From: Stutzerimonas stutzeri
GTDB lineage: Bacteria > Pseudomonadota > Gammaproteobacteria > Pseudomonadales > Pseudomonadaceae
Reading direction: 5' to 3'
DNA length: 64,000 nt
NCBI RefSeq assembly: GCF_024448935.1
Contig: NZ_JAMOIE010000019.1
Coordinates: 1 to 64,000 of the forward strand
Program-made: the position numbers and the translations under genes
Part shown: piece by piece, positions 8,781 to 19,070 of the stretch
Position numbering within the stretch: the first letter of the stretch is position 1
Layout: each line of letters begins with the position of its first letter
The notes under the pieces: model-generated
Database searches by the model: none
The model's input: the letters and a program-made list of their open reading frames with translations, nothing else
Told to the model about the DNA's origin: nothing

Positions 8781-9326
8781 ATTAAGCGTGAAATGAGACA
8801 GGATAAACGAGCTGCACCCAAGGCCCCGATCAACGAGAATATCTCGGCTCGTGAGGTCCGTTTGATTGGTGCTGATGGCGAGCAGGTTGGCATCGTCTCG
8901 ATTGATGAAGCGCTTCGTATAGCTGAAGAAGCCAAGTTGGATCTGGTGGAAATTTCCGCCGATGCGGTTCCTCCCGTATGCCGGATCATGGATTACGGCA
9001 AACACCTGTTCGAAAAGAAGAAGCAGGTCGCTGCAGCGAAGAAGAACCAGAAGCAGATTCAGGTTAAAGAAATAAAGTTTCGTCCAGGGACGGAAGAAGG
9101 GGACTACCAGGTCAAGCTCCGCAACCTGGTGCGTTTCCTGAGTGAAGGGGACAGGGCCAAGGTATCGTTGAGATTCCGCGGTCGTGAGATGGCCCATCAG
9201 GAGCTGGGGATGGAACTGTTGAAGCGGGTCGAAGGTGATCTGGCTGAATACGGTTCGGTCGAACAGCATCCAAAGATGGAAGGACGCCAGCTGATCATGG
9301 TCATCGCTCCCAAGAAGAAAAAGTAA
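8781..9326 (+). CDS. infC: Translation initiation factor IF-3, probable AUU start
   Basis: IF-3 binds the 30S subunit and checks the initiator tRNA and start codon. The protein shows the family blocks [33 protein letters not shown] and [20 protein letters not shown] place the start at ATT 8781 because the only good Shine-Dalgarno (GGAG 8769-8772) lies 8 nt from it but only 2 nt from the in-frame ATG at 8775. AUU is the known autoregulated start of infC in enterics. The ATG at 8775 (183 residues, overlapping the thrS stop) is the alternative. Confidence 0.93.
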   Translation: MKREMRQDKRAAPKAPINENISAREVRLIGADGEQVGIVSIDEALRIAEEAKLDLVEISADAVPPVCRIMDYGKHLFEKKKQVAAAKKNQKQIQVKEIKFRPGTEEGDYQVKLRNLVRFLSEGDRAKVSLRFRGREMAHQELGMELLKRVEGDLAEYGSVEQHPKMEGRQLIMVIAPKKKK

Positions 9327-9388
9327 CCACCAGGGCACTGGCAGGCCTTGCGGTTATTTGAAATCACCCACACTGTGGAGTACCGAAC

Positions 9389-9583
9389 ATGCCAAAGATG
9401 AAGACTAAAAGTGGCGCTGCGAAGCGCTTCAAGAAGACGGCGAATGGCTACAAGCACAAGCACGCTTTCAAGAGCCACATCCTGACCAAAATGTCTACCA
9501 AGCGTAAGCGTCAGCTACGTGGTACATCTCTGATGCACCCGTCTGATAACGCAAAAGTAGAGCGCATGCTGCGCGTTCGTTAA
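9389..9583 (+). CDS. rpmI: 50S ribosomal protein L35
   Basis: A 64-residue basic protein with the standard L35 sequence [20 protein letters not shown] and C-terminus ERMLRVR. It lies 62 bp after infC and 27 bp before rplT in the conserved infC-rpmI-rplT order. In enterics L20 represses this unit through the leader mRNA; no test of that is possible here. Confidence 0.97.
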   Translation: MPKMKTKSGAAKRFKKTANGYKHKHAFKSHILTKMSTKRKRQLRGTSLMHPSDNAKVERMLRVR

Positions 9584-9610
9584 TTCGGTCAAGACTCAGA
9601 GGAATAACTC

Positions 9611-9967
9611 ATGGCTCGTGTTAAGCGTGGCGTCGTCGCTCGTCGCCGTCACAAGAAAATTCTGAAACTCGCCAAAGGCTATTACGGCGCTCGTTCGCGC
9701 GTGTTCCGTGTTGCCAAGCAGGCGGTGATCAAGGCGGGCCAGTATGCCTACCGTGACCGTCGTCAGCGCAAGCGTCAGTTCCGCGCTCTTTGGATCGCTC
9801 GTATCAACGCCGGTGCTCGTGTAAACGGCCTGTCCTACAGCCGTTTCATCGCGGGCCTGAAAAAAGCAGCCATCGAGATCGACCGTAAGGTTCTGGCCGA
9901 GTTGGCAGTAAACGAAAAAGCAGCTTTCGCTGCGATTGTCGAAAAAGCCAAAGCTTCTCTGGCCTAA
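9611..9967 (+). CDS. rplT: 50S ribosomal protein L20
   Basis: A 118-residue protein with the typical L20 N-terminus [19 protein letters not shown], the [19 protein letters not shown] block and the [13 protein letters not shown] region. L20 is an early 23S rRNA-binding assembly protein. The ribosome site gaggaataactc precedes the ATG. A strong hairpin follows in the space before pheS. Confidence 0.97.
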   Translation: MARVKRGVVARRRHKKILKLAKGYYGARSRVFRVAKQAVIKAGQYAYRDRRQRKRQFRALWIARINAGARVNGLSYSRFIAGLKKAAIEIDRKVLAELAVNEKAAFAAIVEKAKASLA

Positions 9968-10007
9968 GCCCATCGACAATCGGATCTTCGGATTCGTAGC
10001 GTCACCG

Positions 10008-11151
<1,144 letters not shown>

Positions 11152-11186
11152 GGCATGTCCAGTCAAAGAATTCTTGGGAGAGCAGG

Positions 11187-13565
11187 ATGAAATTCAGCGA
11201 ACAGTGGTTGCGCACCTGGGTCAATCCGCAAGTTTCCCGCGAGGAGCTGGTGGCGAGGCTGTCGATGGTGGGCCTCGAAGTAGACGCGGTGGCCCCGGTC
11301 GCCGGCGAGTTCAACGGCGTGGTTGTGGGCGAGGTGCTGAGCACCGAGCAGCATCCGGATGCAGACAAGTTGCGGGTGTGTCAGGTCAGCAGTGGCAGTG
11401 AGGTGTTTCAGGTGGTCTGTGGTGCGCCCAATGTGCGCCCGGGCCTGAAGATTCCTTTTGCGCAGATCGGCGCGCAGCTGCCGGACGACTTCAAAATCAA
11501 GAAAGCGAAGCTTCGCGGCATCGAGTCCAACGGCATGCTCTGCTCGGAAACCGAGTTGCAGGTTGGTACAGACGACAGCGGACTGATGGAGCTGGCTGAC
11601 GATGCTCCCGTTGGTAGCGATCTTCGAGTGTATCTCGGCCTGGATGATGCGAGCATCGAGATAGGCCTGACGCCGAATCGTGGTGATTGTCTCTCAATAG
11701 CGGGGCTTGCGCGTGAGATAGGCGCGATCTACGGCGCGACGGTGGCTCCAGTCGATATCGTTCCGGTGGCTGCGAGCCACGATGAGGTGCGTCCCGTCGA
11801 GGTGTTGGCGCCCGCAGCTTGTCCGCGCTACCTCGGGCGTGTGATTCGTAATGTAGACCTGTCGCGACCCACTCCGCTGTGGATGGTCGAGCGGCTGCGT
11901 CGTTCCGATATCCGCAGTATTGATGCGGTGGTAGATGTCACCAACTACGTGATGCTCGAACTTGGGCAGCCGCTGCATGCGTTCGACCTGGCCGAGATCC
12001 AGGGAGGCATCAGGGTTCGGATGGCTGAGGATCAGGAGAAACTCGTTCTGCTTGATGGGCAGGAAGTGACTCTGCGCAGCGATACCTTGGTCATCGCCGA
12101 CCACCAGCGTGCCCTCGCGATTGCAGGTGTGATGGGGGGTGAGCATAGCGGTGTCAGTGCCTCGACTCAGGACCTGTTCCTGGAAGGCGCCTTTTTCGAC
12201 ACCATTGCCCTTGCTGGAAAAGCGCGCTCCTACGGCCTGCATACCGATGCATCGCATCGCTACGAGCGCGGGGTAGATTCTCAGCTGGCCCGTCGAGCGT
12301 TGGAGCGCGCCACTGCGCTGCTACTTGAAATTGTCGGAGGCAGCGCCGGTCCCGTAATCGAAGCTGCCAGCGAAGCCGATCTTCCCGCCGTTGCGCCAGT
12401 CTTGCTGCGCAAGGACCGCATCGAGCAAATGCTGGGATTGAGCATGGCTGGCGATCAGGTTGTCTCGCTGCTTTCTGCCCTGGGTCTTGGTGTGGTCGAG
12501 CAGGGCGATGGAGTCTGGGAAGTCAGTATTCCCAGTCATCGATTCGATATCAGTCTGGAGGTCGACCTCATTGAAGAGTTAGGCCGGCTGTATGGCTACG
12601 ATCGCTTACCAGTGCGTTATCCACAGGCGCGCCTGGCGCCGGAGGCTAATCCTGAGGCCCGCGCCGAGTTGCCGGCTTTGCGTCGGTTGCTGGTCGCTCG
12701 TGGTTACCAGGAGGCGATCACCTACAGTTTCATCGATCCCAAGCTGTTCGAGCTGTTCAGCCCTGGTGTCGAGCCGCTGCAGTTAGCCAATCCGATCTCG
12801 TCGGACATGGCTGTCATGCGTGCAACGCTCTGGCCTGGACTGATCAAGGCGTTGCAGTACAACCTCAATCGTCAGCAGACACGCATACGCCTGTTTGAAA
12901 GCGGTCTGCGTTTCGTCGGCCAGCTCGCTGAGCTGAAGCAGGAGCCGATGCTGGCGGGCGTCATCACTGGTAGTCGTTTACCGGAAGGTTGGGGCAACGA
13001 AAGAGCCTCGGCTGACTTCTATGATGCGAAAGCCGACGTCGAGGCATTGCTCGGATATGCCGGTGACGCAGCTGCGTATAGTTTCGTTGCCGCCGAGCAC
13101 CCGGCACTGCATCCAGGACAAACGGCTCGAATCGAGCGGGAAGGTCGCCTGGTCGGCTACATAGGTAGCCTTCATCCGGAGCTGGCCAACAGGCTGGGTA
13201 TCGATCAGTCCGTCTATCTGTTCGAGCTGTTGGTCGCCGAAATCAGCGAAGGCCGACTGCCGCGTTTCAGTGAGCTGTCCCGTTTCCCTGAAGTGCGTCG
13301 CGACCTGGCGATTCTGGTGACGCGTGAGGTTCCGGCTGACGATGTGTTGCTATGCATTCGTGAGGCCGCGGGCGAGAACCTGACGGACCTCAAGCTATTT
13401 GATGTCTATCAGGGTAAAGGTATTGATCCTCTTAGCAAAAGTGTGGCAGTCGGCTTGACCTGGCAACACCCTTCGCGCACTCTAAACGATGACGAGGTGA
13501 GTGGTGCGATGCAGCAAATCCTCTCATCCCTGGAAGAAAGGTTCAACGCCACGTTAAGGAAATAG
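11187..13565 (+). CDS. pheT: Phenylalanine-tRNA ligase beta subunit
   Basis: The 792-residue structural and editing subunit of PheRS. The N-terminal EMAP-like tRNA-binding fold (about 40-150, with SSGSEVFQVVCGAPNVRPG) is followed by the B3/B4 editing domain, the B5 domain and, at the C-terminus, the ferredoxin-like anticodon-binding domain (from about 700: FSELSRFPEVRRDLAILV). Length is as expected. ihfA starts 3 bp after its stop, so pheS-pheT-ihfA is one unit, as in other gammaproteobacteria. Confidence 0.96.
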   Translation: MKFSEQWLRTWVNPQVSREELVARLSMVGLEVDAVAPVAGEFNGVVVGEVLSTEQHPDADKLRVCQVSSGSEVFQVVCGAPNVRPGLKIPFAQIGAQLPDDFKIKKAKLRGIESNGMLCSETELQVGTDDSGLMELADDAPVGSDLRVYLGLDDASIEIGLTPNRGDCLSIAGLAREIGAIYGATVAPVDIVPVAASHDEVRPVEVLAPAACPRYLGRVIRNVDLSRPTPLWMVERLRRSDIRSIDAVVDVTNYVMLELGQPLHAFDLAEIQGGIRVRMAEDQEKLVLLDGQEVTLRSDTLVIADHQRALAIAGVMGGEHSGVSASTQDLFLEGAFFDTIALAGKARSYGLHTDASHRYERGVDSQLARRALERATALLLEIVGGSAGPVIEAASEADLPAVAPVLLRKDRIEQMLGLSMAGDQVVSLLSALGLGVVEQGDGVWEVSIPSHRFDISLEVDLIEELGRLYGYDRLPVRYPQARLAPEANPEARAELPALRRLLVARGYQEAITYSFIDPKLFELFSPGVEPLQLANPISSDMAVMRATLWPGLIKALQYNLNRQQTRIRLFESGLRFVGQLAELKQEPMLAGVITGSRLPEGWGNERASADFYDAKADVEALLGYAGDAAAYSFVAAEHPALHPGQTARIEREGRLVGYIGSLHPELANRLGIDQSVYLFELLVAEISEGRLPRFSELSRFPEVRRDLAILVTREVPADDVLLCIREAAGENLTDLKLFDVYQGKGIDPLSKSVAVGLTWQHPSRTLNDDEVSGAMQQILSSLEERFNATLRK

Positions 13566-13568
13566 TGT

Positions 13569-13871
13569 ATGGGGGCTCTGACGAAAGCTGAAATGGCGGA
13601 ACGTCTATATGAAGAGCTGGGCTTGAATAAGCGCGAGGCCAAGGAACTGGTCGAGCTGTTTTTCGAGGAGATTCGCCAGGCGCTCGAGCATAACGAGCAG
13701 GTGAAGTTGTCCGGCTTCGGCAATTTCGGCTTGCGCGACAAGCGACAGCGCCCGGGACGCAACCCGAAAACCGGTGAAGAAATCCCAATCACAGCGCGTC
13801 GTGTCGTGACATTCCGGCCAGGCCAAAAACTAAAAGCCAGAGTCGAAGCGTATGCTGGAACCAAGTCATAA
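13569..13871 (+). CDS. ihfA: Integration host factor alpha subunit
   Basis: The 100-residue DNA-bending HU/IHF-family protein, alpha type: [18 protein letters not shown] at the N-terminus, the arm with [20 protein letters not shown] and the tail [14 protein letters not shown]. It pairs with IHF-beta, which is encoded elsewhere. Its 3' end overlaps the start of the MerR gene by 20 bp, which implies coupled translation. Confidence 0.96.
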   Translation: MGALTKAEMAERLYEELGLNKREAKELVELFFEEIRQALEHNEQVKLSGFGNFGLRDKRQRPGRNPKTGEEIPITARRVVTFRPGQKLKARVEAYAGTKS

Positions 13872-14208
13872 CGACGATTGGCCAACGATACCTGGCAAAC
13901 GCTACTTCACCATTGGTGAAGTGAGTGAGCTATGTGCGGTGAAACCGCACGTACTGCGCTATTGGGAGCAGGAATTCCCGCAACTGAACCCGGTGAAGCG
14001 TCGCGGCAATCGCCGCTACTACCAGCGGCAGGATGTGCTGATGATCCGACAGATTAGGTCGCTGCTGTACGAGCAGGGCTTCACTATCGGTGGCGCTCGG
14101 CAGCGGATGTCCGGCGACGAGGCTCGTGAGGACACTACGCAATACAAGCGACTGATCCGTCAAATGGTCACTGAGCTTGAAGACGTGCTTCAAGTGCTCA
14201 AGAACTAG
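13852..14208 (+). CDS. MerR-family transcriptional regulator
   Basis: A 118-residue protein with a MerR winged-helix domain at residues 17-85 ([20 protein letters not shown], then [13 protein letters not shown] and [16 protein letters not shown]) and a short C-terminal helix for dimerisation. No metal-binding Cys pattern is visible. This small MerR protein is the usual gene after ihfA in gammaproteobacteria. Its regulon is unknown. It overlaps ihfA by 20 bp. Confidence 0.92.
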   Translation: MLEPSHNDDWPTIPGKRYFTIGEVSELCAVKPHVLRYWEQEFPQLNPVKRRGNRRYYQRQDVLMIRQIRSLLYEQGFTIGGARQRMSGDEAREDTTQYKRLIRQMVTELEDVLQVLKN

Positions 14209-14287
14209 CCTCTCGGCATAAAAAACCTTCACCTATTCAGTCGCTTAATGTATAGTTTGATCCGCTTTCAGCCGAGCTGAATGCATC

Positions 14288-14366
<79 letters not shown>

Positions 14367-14377
14367 AAAAACCCTAG

Positions 14378-14413
14378 AAAATCCAGTCGCTTAGCGGTGA
14401 CTGGATTTTTTTA
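14378..14413 (+). terminator. Terminator after tRNA-Pro
   Basis: The stem AAATCCAGTC/GACTGGATTT has a short GC-containing loop and is followed by a T-run. Confidence 0.8.
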
Positions 14414-14479
14414 TGCCTGAAGGATTTGGTTCACTTTCTAGAAAGTGGGTTTCTGGTAGCTGATGTCGATGGATTAAGA

Positions 14480-14539
14480 TATCGCATCTTGCGATGCTCG
14501 GGTGAGCGCGTTACCATGCAGCTATCGCAAGATGCGATA
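14480..14539. promoter_or_regulatory. Paired operator-like palindromes upstream of higBA
   Basis: Two copies of an ATCGCA-N3-TGCGAT dyad lie at 14481-14495 and 14524-14538. Their spacers are TCT and AGA, so the 16-bp segments 14480-14495 and 14524-14539 are also exact reverse complements of each other. The second ends 9 bp before the higB ATG at 14548. The position and symmetry fit operators of the HigA antitoxin-repressor; this is inferred from how HigBA loci are usually autoregulated. Confidence 0.6.
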
Positions 14540-14547
14540 GAGGGGCT

Positions 14548-14838
14548 ATGCACATCATTACACAGAAGCGAATCTGGGAGGCTCAGGCCAAATGGCCCCG
14601 CTCGGCGACAGCGCTTGGGGCTTGGTATCGTCTGGTGTAGGCGAGTGCGCCTCGGGATTTTGCCGAGATGAAGAGGCGGCTCTTTCCGGCTGCTGACAAG
14701 GTAGGGCCTCAGCATGTGTTCGACATCGGTGGCAACAAGCTGCGGCTGATTGCCATTGTTCAGTACAGGTCGCAGAAGGTGTTTATTCAGCATGTGCTGG
14801 ATCATGCTGAATACGACAAAGGCAAGTGGAGGGAGTAA
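14548..14838 (+). pseudogene. higB: HigB-family mRNA-interferase toxin with in-frame TAG
   Basis: The frame reads MHIITQKRIWEAQ...GAWYRLV, then a TAG stop at 14638-14640, then continues in the same frame with DFAEMKRRLF, VFDIGGNKLRLIAIVQY and HAEYDKGKW to the TAA at 14836. The conserved HigB features (WYRLV, DIGGNK.RL, VL.HAEYDKG.W) are all present, so one nonsense change, most simply from a Lys codon AAG, has removed the C-terminal two thirds. A toxin cut at residue 30 should be inactive unless the amber codon is read through. Confidence 0.8.
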
Positions 14839-14840
14839 TC

Positions 14841-15243
14841 ATGTCCGCATTGATCAAGCAGGCTTGTGAGCACTGGCGTTACGTTGCACCGTTGCTTACC
14901 AAACCGACGAGCGAAGATGACTATGATGCTCTGGTTGAGGCGTTGGATGAGCTGCTGACCATGGTGGGCGATGATGAAGATCATCCGCTGGCCAGCCTGG
15001 CTTCTCAGCTGGGTGACATGATCGAAGCTTACGATGAGCTTCATCGGCCATTACCCAAAAGTGGGCGGTGTGGAGGTACTGCGTTACCTCATGCAGGAGC
15101 ATGGCCTGAGCCAGGGCGACTTGCCTGAGGTCGGTACCCAGTCAGTTATTTCCGAGATGTTGGCAGGCAAACGTCAGCTAAATATAAGGCACATTCGTGC
15201 TCTCTCGGATCGCTTTGGCGTCCCAGCGGATGTGTTTTTTTGA
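14841..15243 (+). pseudogene. higA: HigA-family antitoxin/repressor, frameshifted
   Basis: The N-terminal part starts at ATG 14841 (MSALIKQACEHW...LGDMIEAYDELH), 2 bp after the toxin. The helix-turn-helix part (EVLRYLMQEHGLSQGDLPEV, then SVISEMLAGKRQLN and RFGVPADVFF) is in another frame that ends at 15243. The switch is at the A-run 15057-15060: with one A fewer the two frames join as a normal HigA of about 134 residues. As written, the DNA-binding domain is not translated with the N-terminus. Confidence 0.78.
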
Positions 15244-15315
15244 GAGAGCTGGGCGCTTCGTTCGGTTAAAGGCTTTTGAGGTGGTTGAGATTTTTCTAAA
15301 GGCTCTCATAGAACG

Positions 15316-15474
15316 CTGCAGCTCAGGTGCCTCTGCTACGAAGGTGGTCGTCAGGCCAGCCAGGCTGTCCCGGACCATCTGGGGGGTGGCTTCCACGCCG
15401 TGGGCCTTCTGTTCGGCGATCATCGGGTTGAGCTGGTCAAGCCAGGCGCGCAGGTTGGGATGTACGCGGGTCAT
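15316..15474 (-). pseudogene. Alpha/beta-hydrolase (esterase/lipase-type), N-terminal fragment
   Basis: The first 53 residues (MTRVHPNLRAWLDQLN, then VEATPQMVRDSLAGLTTTFV) resemble the start of catabolic alpha/beta hydrolases. The reading then runs into unrelated sequence that overlaps the higA 3' end, so the catalytic part is missing. This is the outermost left remnant of the foreign island; the junction with host DNA lies between 15244 and about 15315. The family assignment rests on a short segment. Confidence 0.45.
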
Positions 15475-15498
15475 CGGGTTGCTCCGGTGCGGGCGGGG

Positions 15499-15597
15499 TC
15501 AGTGCTGGAACAGGGTCAGCGCTTCGCCGTCACAGATCAGGCGGCCATCACGGCCGGTACAGGCGGTTGTCAGGTTTACCAGCGCCTTGTCCCGCCG
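15499..15597 (-). pseudogene. MaoC-like dehydratase, C-terminal fragment fused to ligase remnant
   Basis: The last 32 codons (ALVNLTTACTGRDGRLICDG, then EALTLFQH and stop) look like the final beta strands of a hot-dog-fold MaoC-type hydratase and do not continue the ligase sequence before them. An internal deletion seems to have joined the front of the ligase gene to the tail of a MaoC gene. The assignment is tentative. Confidence 0.35.
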
Positions 15598-16375
15598 CTT
15601 GTCCAGCACGTCGGCCTCGTCCAGCAGGAAGACGGTGGGGCCGGTTTCGGTCATCCTCATGCCGGTACGCACGCGGATACCCTGTTCGATAAACCGGCGA
15701 GCCACCGGTAGCGCCAAGGGTGCGCCGCCACAGCCCCAGGAGCGGACATTGCGCAAACCGGTCACCGCTGAATGACGGATGGTCCAGGATGGCCTGGTAC
15801 ACCGCCGGCACCCCGAAGAAGATGGTGGGGCGGTTTTCCAGCACGTCCATGGCCTGGTCGGGCTCGAAGGTCCGGGCCGCCAGCACAGTGCCACCGGCAA
15901 GGAACACGGCGGACGAGTAAAGGTTGAGGCCGGCGGTGTGGAACAGGGGCAGCACGTTGAGCAGCGTATCCTGCCCCGTCAGGTCCACCGCCAGGCCAAT
16001 GTTCAGGTAGTTGCTCATCATCATGCGGAAAGTCTGGATCACCCCCCTTGGGACGGCCAGCGGTTCCGGAGGTGTACCGCAGGTACCAGGGGGTGTCCGG
16101 GTCCCGGTCGGGGTGTGGCCGGAGAGCCGGTCTGGTGTTCGCCGGGTCCGTGTCGTAGTGGCGGCAGTCATCCGCCTTGCCGTCGAGGTCGATCAGTGCC
16201 CGGGTGTGACCGGACGCCTTCAGCTTCCGGGCGCTGTCGGTGAACTCCTCGCCAAAGATCAGTGCCTTCAGGGTGCAGTCCTCCATCAACTGCTCCAGCG
16301 CTGGCTGGGCCGGGCGCCAGTTCAAGGGTACCAGGACAGGGCCGGCCTTGGCGCAACCGAAGAGCGTCACGAAGA
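15598..16375 (-). pseudogene. AMP-dependent acyl-CoA synthetase remnant with several frameshifts
   Basis: Three frames together give the middle of an acyl-CoA ligase: FGCAKAGPVLVPLNWRPAQP and the P-loop-like YTSGTAGRPKG in the first, VLPLFHTAGLNLYSSAVFLA and TIFFGVPAVYQAILDHPSF in the second, GCGGAPLALPVARRF and GMRMTETGPTVFL in the third. The first 60 or so residues and the C-terminal domain are absent. The enzyme would activate a carboxylic acid to its CoA thioester. The several indels and both end truncations show that it is non-functional. Confidence 0.75.
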
Positions 16376-16795
16376 ACTCTGCCCGGCTGTGGCCCAGGGC
16401 GCGAAGCTGGCTTTGGGCCCGGCGACCACGATGTCGCTGGCCAGCACCAGTCCGATGGAGCCGCCGGTGACCATGCCGTGCACTGCTGTGATAGTAGGGA
16501 CTGGCAATTCCAGTAGTTGACCAATCACCTTGTTGAGGGTGCCTGCCACGGTGCTGGCATAGGTGTGCCGGTCTGCTCTCGGAGTATCGTACAAACCGGC
16601 CACGTCACCACCGGTGAAAAAAGATGTGCCGGCAGCGTCGATAACCAGTACGGCGGCAAGTCCTGCCGACACTGGTCGAGGGCGCGGCCCAGGTCTTCGA
16701 GCAGCTCCGGTACCAGGGCATTATGCCGTTCAGGTCGATTGAGGGTCAGTCGCCCGATCCCGTTCTCGGCCCGATAGATAACATGGTGGTAGGTT
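16376..16795 (-). pseudogene. Enoyl-CoA hydratase/isomerase remnant (N-terminal half), frameshifted
   Basis: One frame reads HVIYRAENGIGRLTLNRPER and HNALVPELLEDLGRALDQCR. After an indel near 16680 it continues as VLVIDAAGTSFFTGGDVAGL and VHGMVTGGSIGLVLASDIVV, both crotonase-fold blocks. It stops at about 16376, where it is joined to the ligase remnant, so the C-terminal half is missing. The start, just after the TetR stop, also seems to carry an indel. It is dead, but it shows which gene once followed tetR. Confidence 0.72.
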
Positions 16796-16800
16796 GGCCC

Positions 16801-17445
16801 TCATCCCTTATCCCTCCCGTTCAGGGCCAGGCCGTTACGGAGCAGGTCCGAGATGGTGTCCACGATGGGGTCGAAGGCATCGTCACCCTGCTTCGCGCGC
16901 TGGTCCCACAGGGCGTACTTCATGCCCAGGAAGTGGGAAAGTCCCATCAGCGCCCAGGCCCGGTGCTGATTGTTGCCGGCCCGTATCTCGCCCTTGCGGG
17001 CGGCGGCGTCCAGCATGTCGGCGTAGCCCCGGGCGAAGGTTTCGTAATACTTCTGGTAAATGGTTTCATCCACGAACTGGGCTTCCTGCAGTACCCGGTA
17101 CAGGGAAGGGTGGTCCGCCAGATACTGCAGAAACGCCCGCAGACCCTGCTCCTCGGCCTCCAGCCGGTCGCTGGTGGTGAGCACCTCGGCAGCCAGGTGA
17201 GCCCGCAGCTTATGGCCCAGGTCCATCACCAGTTCCCGCAGAATCTCTTCCTTGCTACTGAAATAGGTGTAGAAGGTGCCCTGGGCGACGCCGGCCTTGC
17301 GGGTGATGTCGGTAACGCCTGCCCGGTGATAGCCAAGGTTGCCGAACGTATCCTCGGCGGCTTTCAGGATTCTGGCCCGGGTGCGGGCCCCTCGTGCCGT
17401 TTTCGGAGCGCCCGGAGACTGCGGGGCCTGTGTGATTGTGGTCAT
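16801..17445 (-). CDS. TetR/AcrR-family transcriptional regulator
   Basis: A 214-residue regulator starting at ATG 17445 behind AAGGA. The N-terminal HTH is typical (RARILKAAEDTFGNLGYHRA, GVTDITRKAGVAQGTFYTYF and SSKEEILREL, residues 20-75). The C-terminal ligand domain is helical. It is divergent from the ABC importer genes and reads into the degraded catabolic genes, so it probably represses both directions in response to a substrate or its CoA ester. The ligand is not predictable from the sequence. Confidence 0.88.
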   Translation of the reverse strand: MTTITQAPQSPGAPKTARGARTRARILKAAEDTFGNLGYHRAGVTDITRKAGVAQGTFYTYFSSKEEILRELVMDLGHKLRAHLAAEVLTTSDRLEAEEQGLRAFLQYLADHPSLYRVLQEAQFVDETIYQKYYETFARGYADMLDAAARKGEIRAGNNQHRAWALMGLSHFLGMKYALWDQRAKQGDDAFDPIVDTISDLLRNGLALNGRDKG

Positions 17446-17771
17446 CAGCCTTGTCCTTTCTTGTCGGTCTCGGGGCGGAGCGCTTCCCGCTGCCCTTGAA
17501 GACGGGTTCTGACACTGGCAGGCTCCTATCATTTCGAAATATGAATCTACCGTCAAGTAAACTGGAAAGGTCGGACCGGTGTATCGAACAGCCAGGATGG
17601 CCAGGGGAAGCGGGGTACGGAGACAACGTAAAGAAACCCTATTGATTTTCGGTTATTTGATAGTCAAAAAGGGCAAATTGTTTCTTGATAAAGCCTGAAT
17701 CAGTCGTCATATTTTATGGCAGGCAACAAAAACAGCAAAACAGCCCGACAACAATAAAAGGGGATCGTTGT
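17446..17771. promoter_or_regulatory. Divergent tetR / importer control region
   Basis: This 326-bp gap separates the regulator from the binding-protein gene. It contains a perfect 10-bp palindrome ATTTCGAAAT near 17530-17539 and an AT-rich stretch at 17640-17760. Both promoters and the TetR operator are expected here; the precise sites are inference. No gene is seen. Confidence 0.4.
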
Positions 17772-18977
17772 ATGAAGCGCTTAATGCTTGCCGCCGCCAT
17801 GTCCGTTGGTGCCTTTTCCGCCCAGGCGGAAGACTCTATCCGCATCGCCCATATCACCGGCTTTACCGGGCCGCTGGCGCCCTATGCCGAGCAGCTGGAC
17901 ATTGGTCTGAACATGGGCTTCGAGTACGCCACCGACGGCACGATGGAAATCGAAGGCCGTCCGATCCAGGTCGCCCGCAAGGACACCCAGTTGGACCCCG
18001 CACGGGCCCGTGCGCTGGTGGAAGAGGCCTATGGAGAGGATGACGCCCATATTGTGGTGGGGCTGGTGTCTTCCGGGGTTGCCCTTGCCACCCTTCCCCT
18101 GGCCCAGGATTACGAACGCATCATCATGCCGGAAGGGGTAGCGGATGCGATCACCGGCGCGGAGTGGAACCGCTACGTGTTCCGGGTTGGCCGTAATTCT
18201 TCCCAGGATGCGGTCTCCAATGCAGTGGCCCTGGGCAAGCCGGGGGTTTGTGTTTCGACCATCGCCCAGGACTACGCCTTTGGTCGGGACGGTGTCTCCG
18301 CCTATAAGGAGGCCATGGAGGCCGAGGGTGGCAAGGTCGTCCATGAGGAATACCTGCCGACCGATGCCACCGACTTCACTGCCGCCGCGCAACGGCTATT
18401 CAATTCCCTGAAGGACCGGGACGACTGTGAAAATGGCAAGTTCATCTTCGCCATCTGGGCCGGTTCCTCCAACCCGCTGGGGCGGATCCAGGACCTGAAC
18501 CCGGGGCGTTTCGGGATCAAACTGGCCACCGGCGGCAACATTCTGGCTGCCCTGGTGGGCTACTCCGATTTCCCGGGGATGCAGGGTGCCGGCTTCTACT
18601 ACTTCGAGTCACCGGACAACGAGGTCAATGACTGGTTTGTGGAACAGCACTTCGAACGGTATAACGCTGCGCCGGACTTCTTCACCGCTCAGGGTTTCGC
18701 CCAGGCCGTGGCCATTACCGCGGCGATCCGCAAGGCCGGCGGTTCCACTGACACCGAAGACCTGATCAAAGCCTTGGAGGGCCTGACCTTCGACACCCCC
18801 AAGGGTGAGATGGAAATCCGTGCCGAGGATCATCAGGCGATGCAGGACATGTATCACTTCGAAATTGAGGTTGAAGAGCGTGACGACTGGTTCGCTGGCC
18901 GTACCGTGGAAGTCGGCGTACCCAAGCTGATCCGGGTCATTGACCGTAGCGAGATGGATATTCCGGTCCGCAACTGA
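17772..18977 (+). CDS. ABC importer periplasmic substrate-binding protein (LivK/UrtA-like)
   Basis: A 401-residue periplasmic binding protein of the branched-chain-amino-acid receptor family. The start at ATG 17772 gives a signal peptide cut after AFSAQA. The mature protein begins EDSIRIAHITGFTGPLAPYA, the standard opening of this family, and carries EGRPIQVARKDTQLDPARA and VGLVSSGVALATLPLAQDYE. It delivers the ligand to the four following ABC genes. Because the neighbours are acyl-CoA enzymes, the ligand may be an organic or aromatic acid instead of an amino acid; that is inference. Confidence 0.88.
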   Translation: MKRLMLAAAMSVGAFSAQAEDSIRIAHITGFTGPLAPYAEQLDIGLNMGFEYATDGTMEIEGRPIQVARKDTQLDPARARALVEEAYGEDDAHIVVGLVSSGVALATLPLAQDYERIIMPEGVADAITGAEWNRYVFRVGRNSSQDAVSNAVALGKPGVCVSTIAQDYAFGRDGVSAYKEAMEAEGGKVVHEEYLPTDATDFTAAAQRLFNSLKDRDDCENGKFIFAIWAGSSNPLGRIQDLNPGRFGIKLATGGNILAALVGYSDFPGMQGAGFYYFESPDNEVNDWFVEQHFERYNAAPDFFTAQGFAQAVAITAAIRKAGGSTDTEDLIKALEGLTFDTPKGEMEIRAEDHQAMQDMYHFEIEVEERDDWFAGRTVEVGVPKLIRVIDRSEMDIPVRN

Positions 18978-19070
18978 CCGGTCGCCCCGGGGCCTGCGCC
19001 CGTTGGCGCGGGCCCTTCCTTCCACCGGCCTTCACGGCCAAGCAACCCCTCAAAACAGCCGGAGTTGTTC

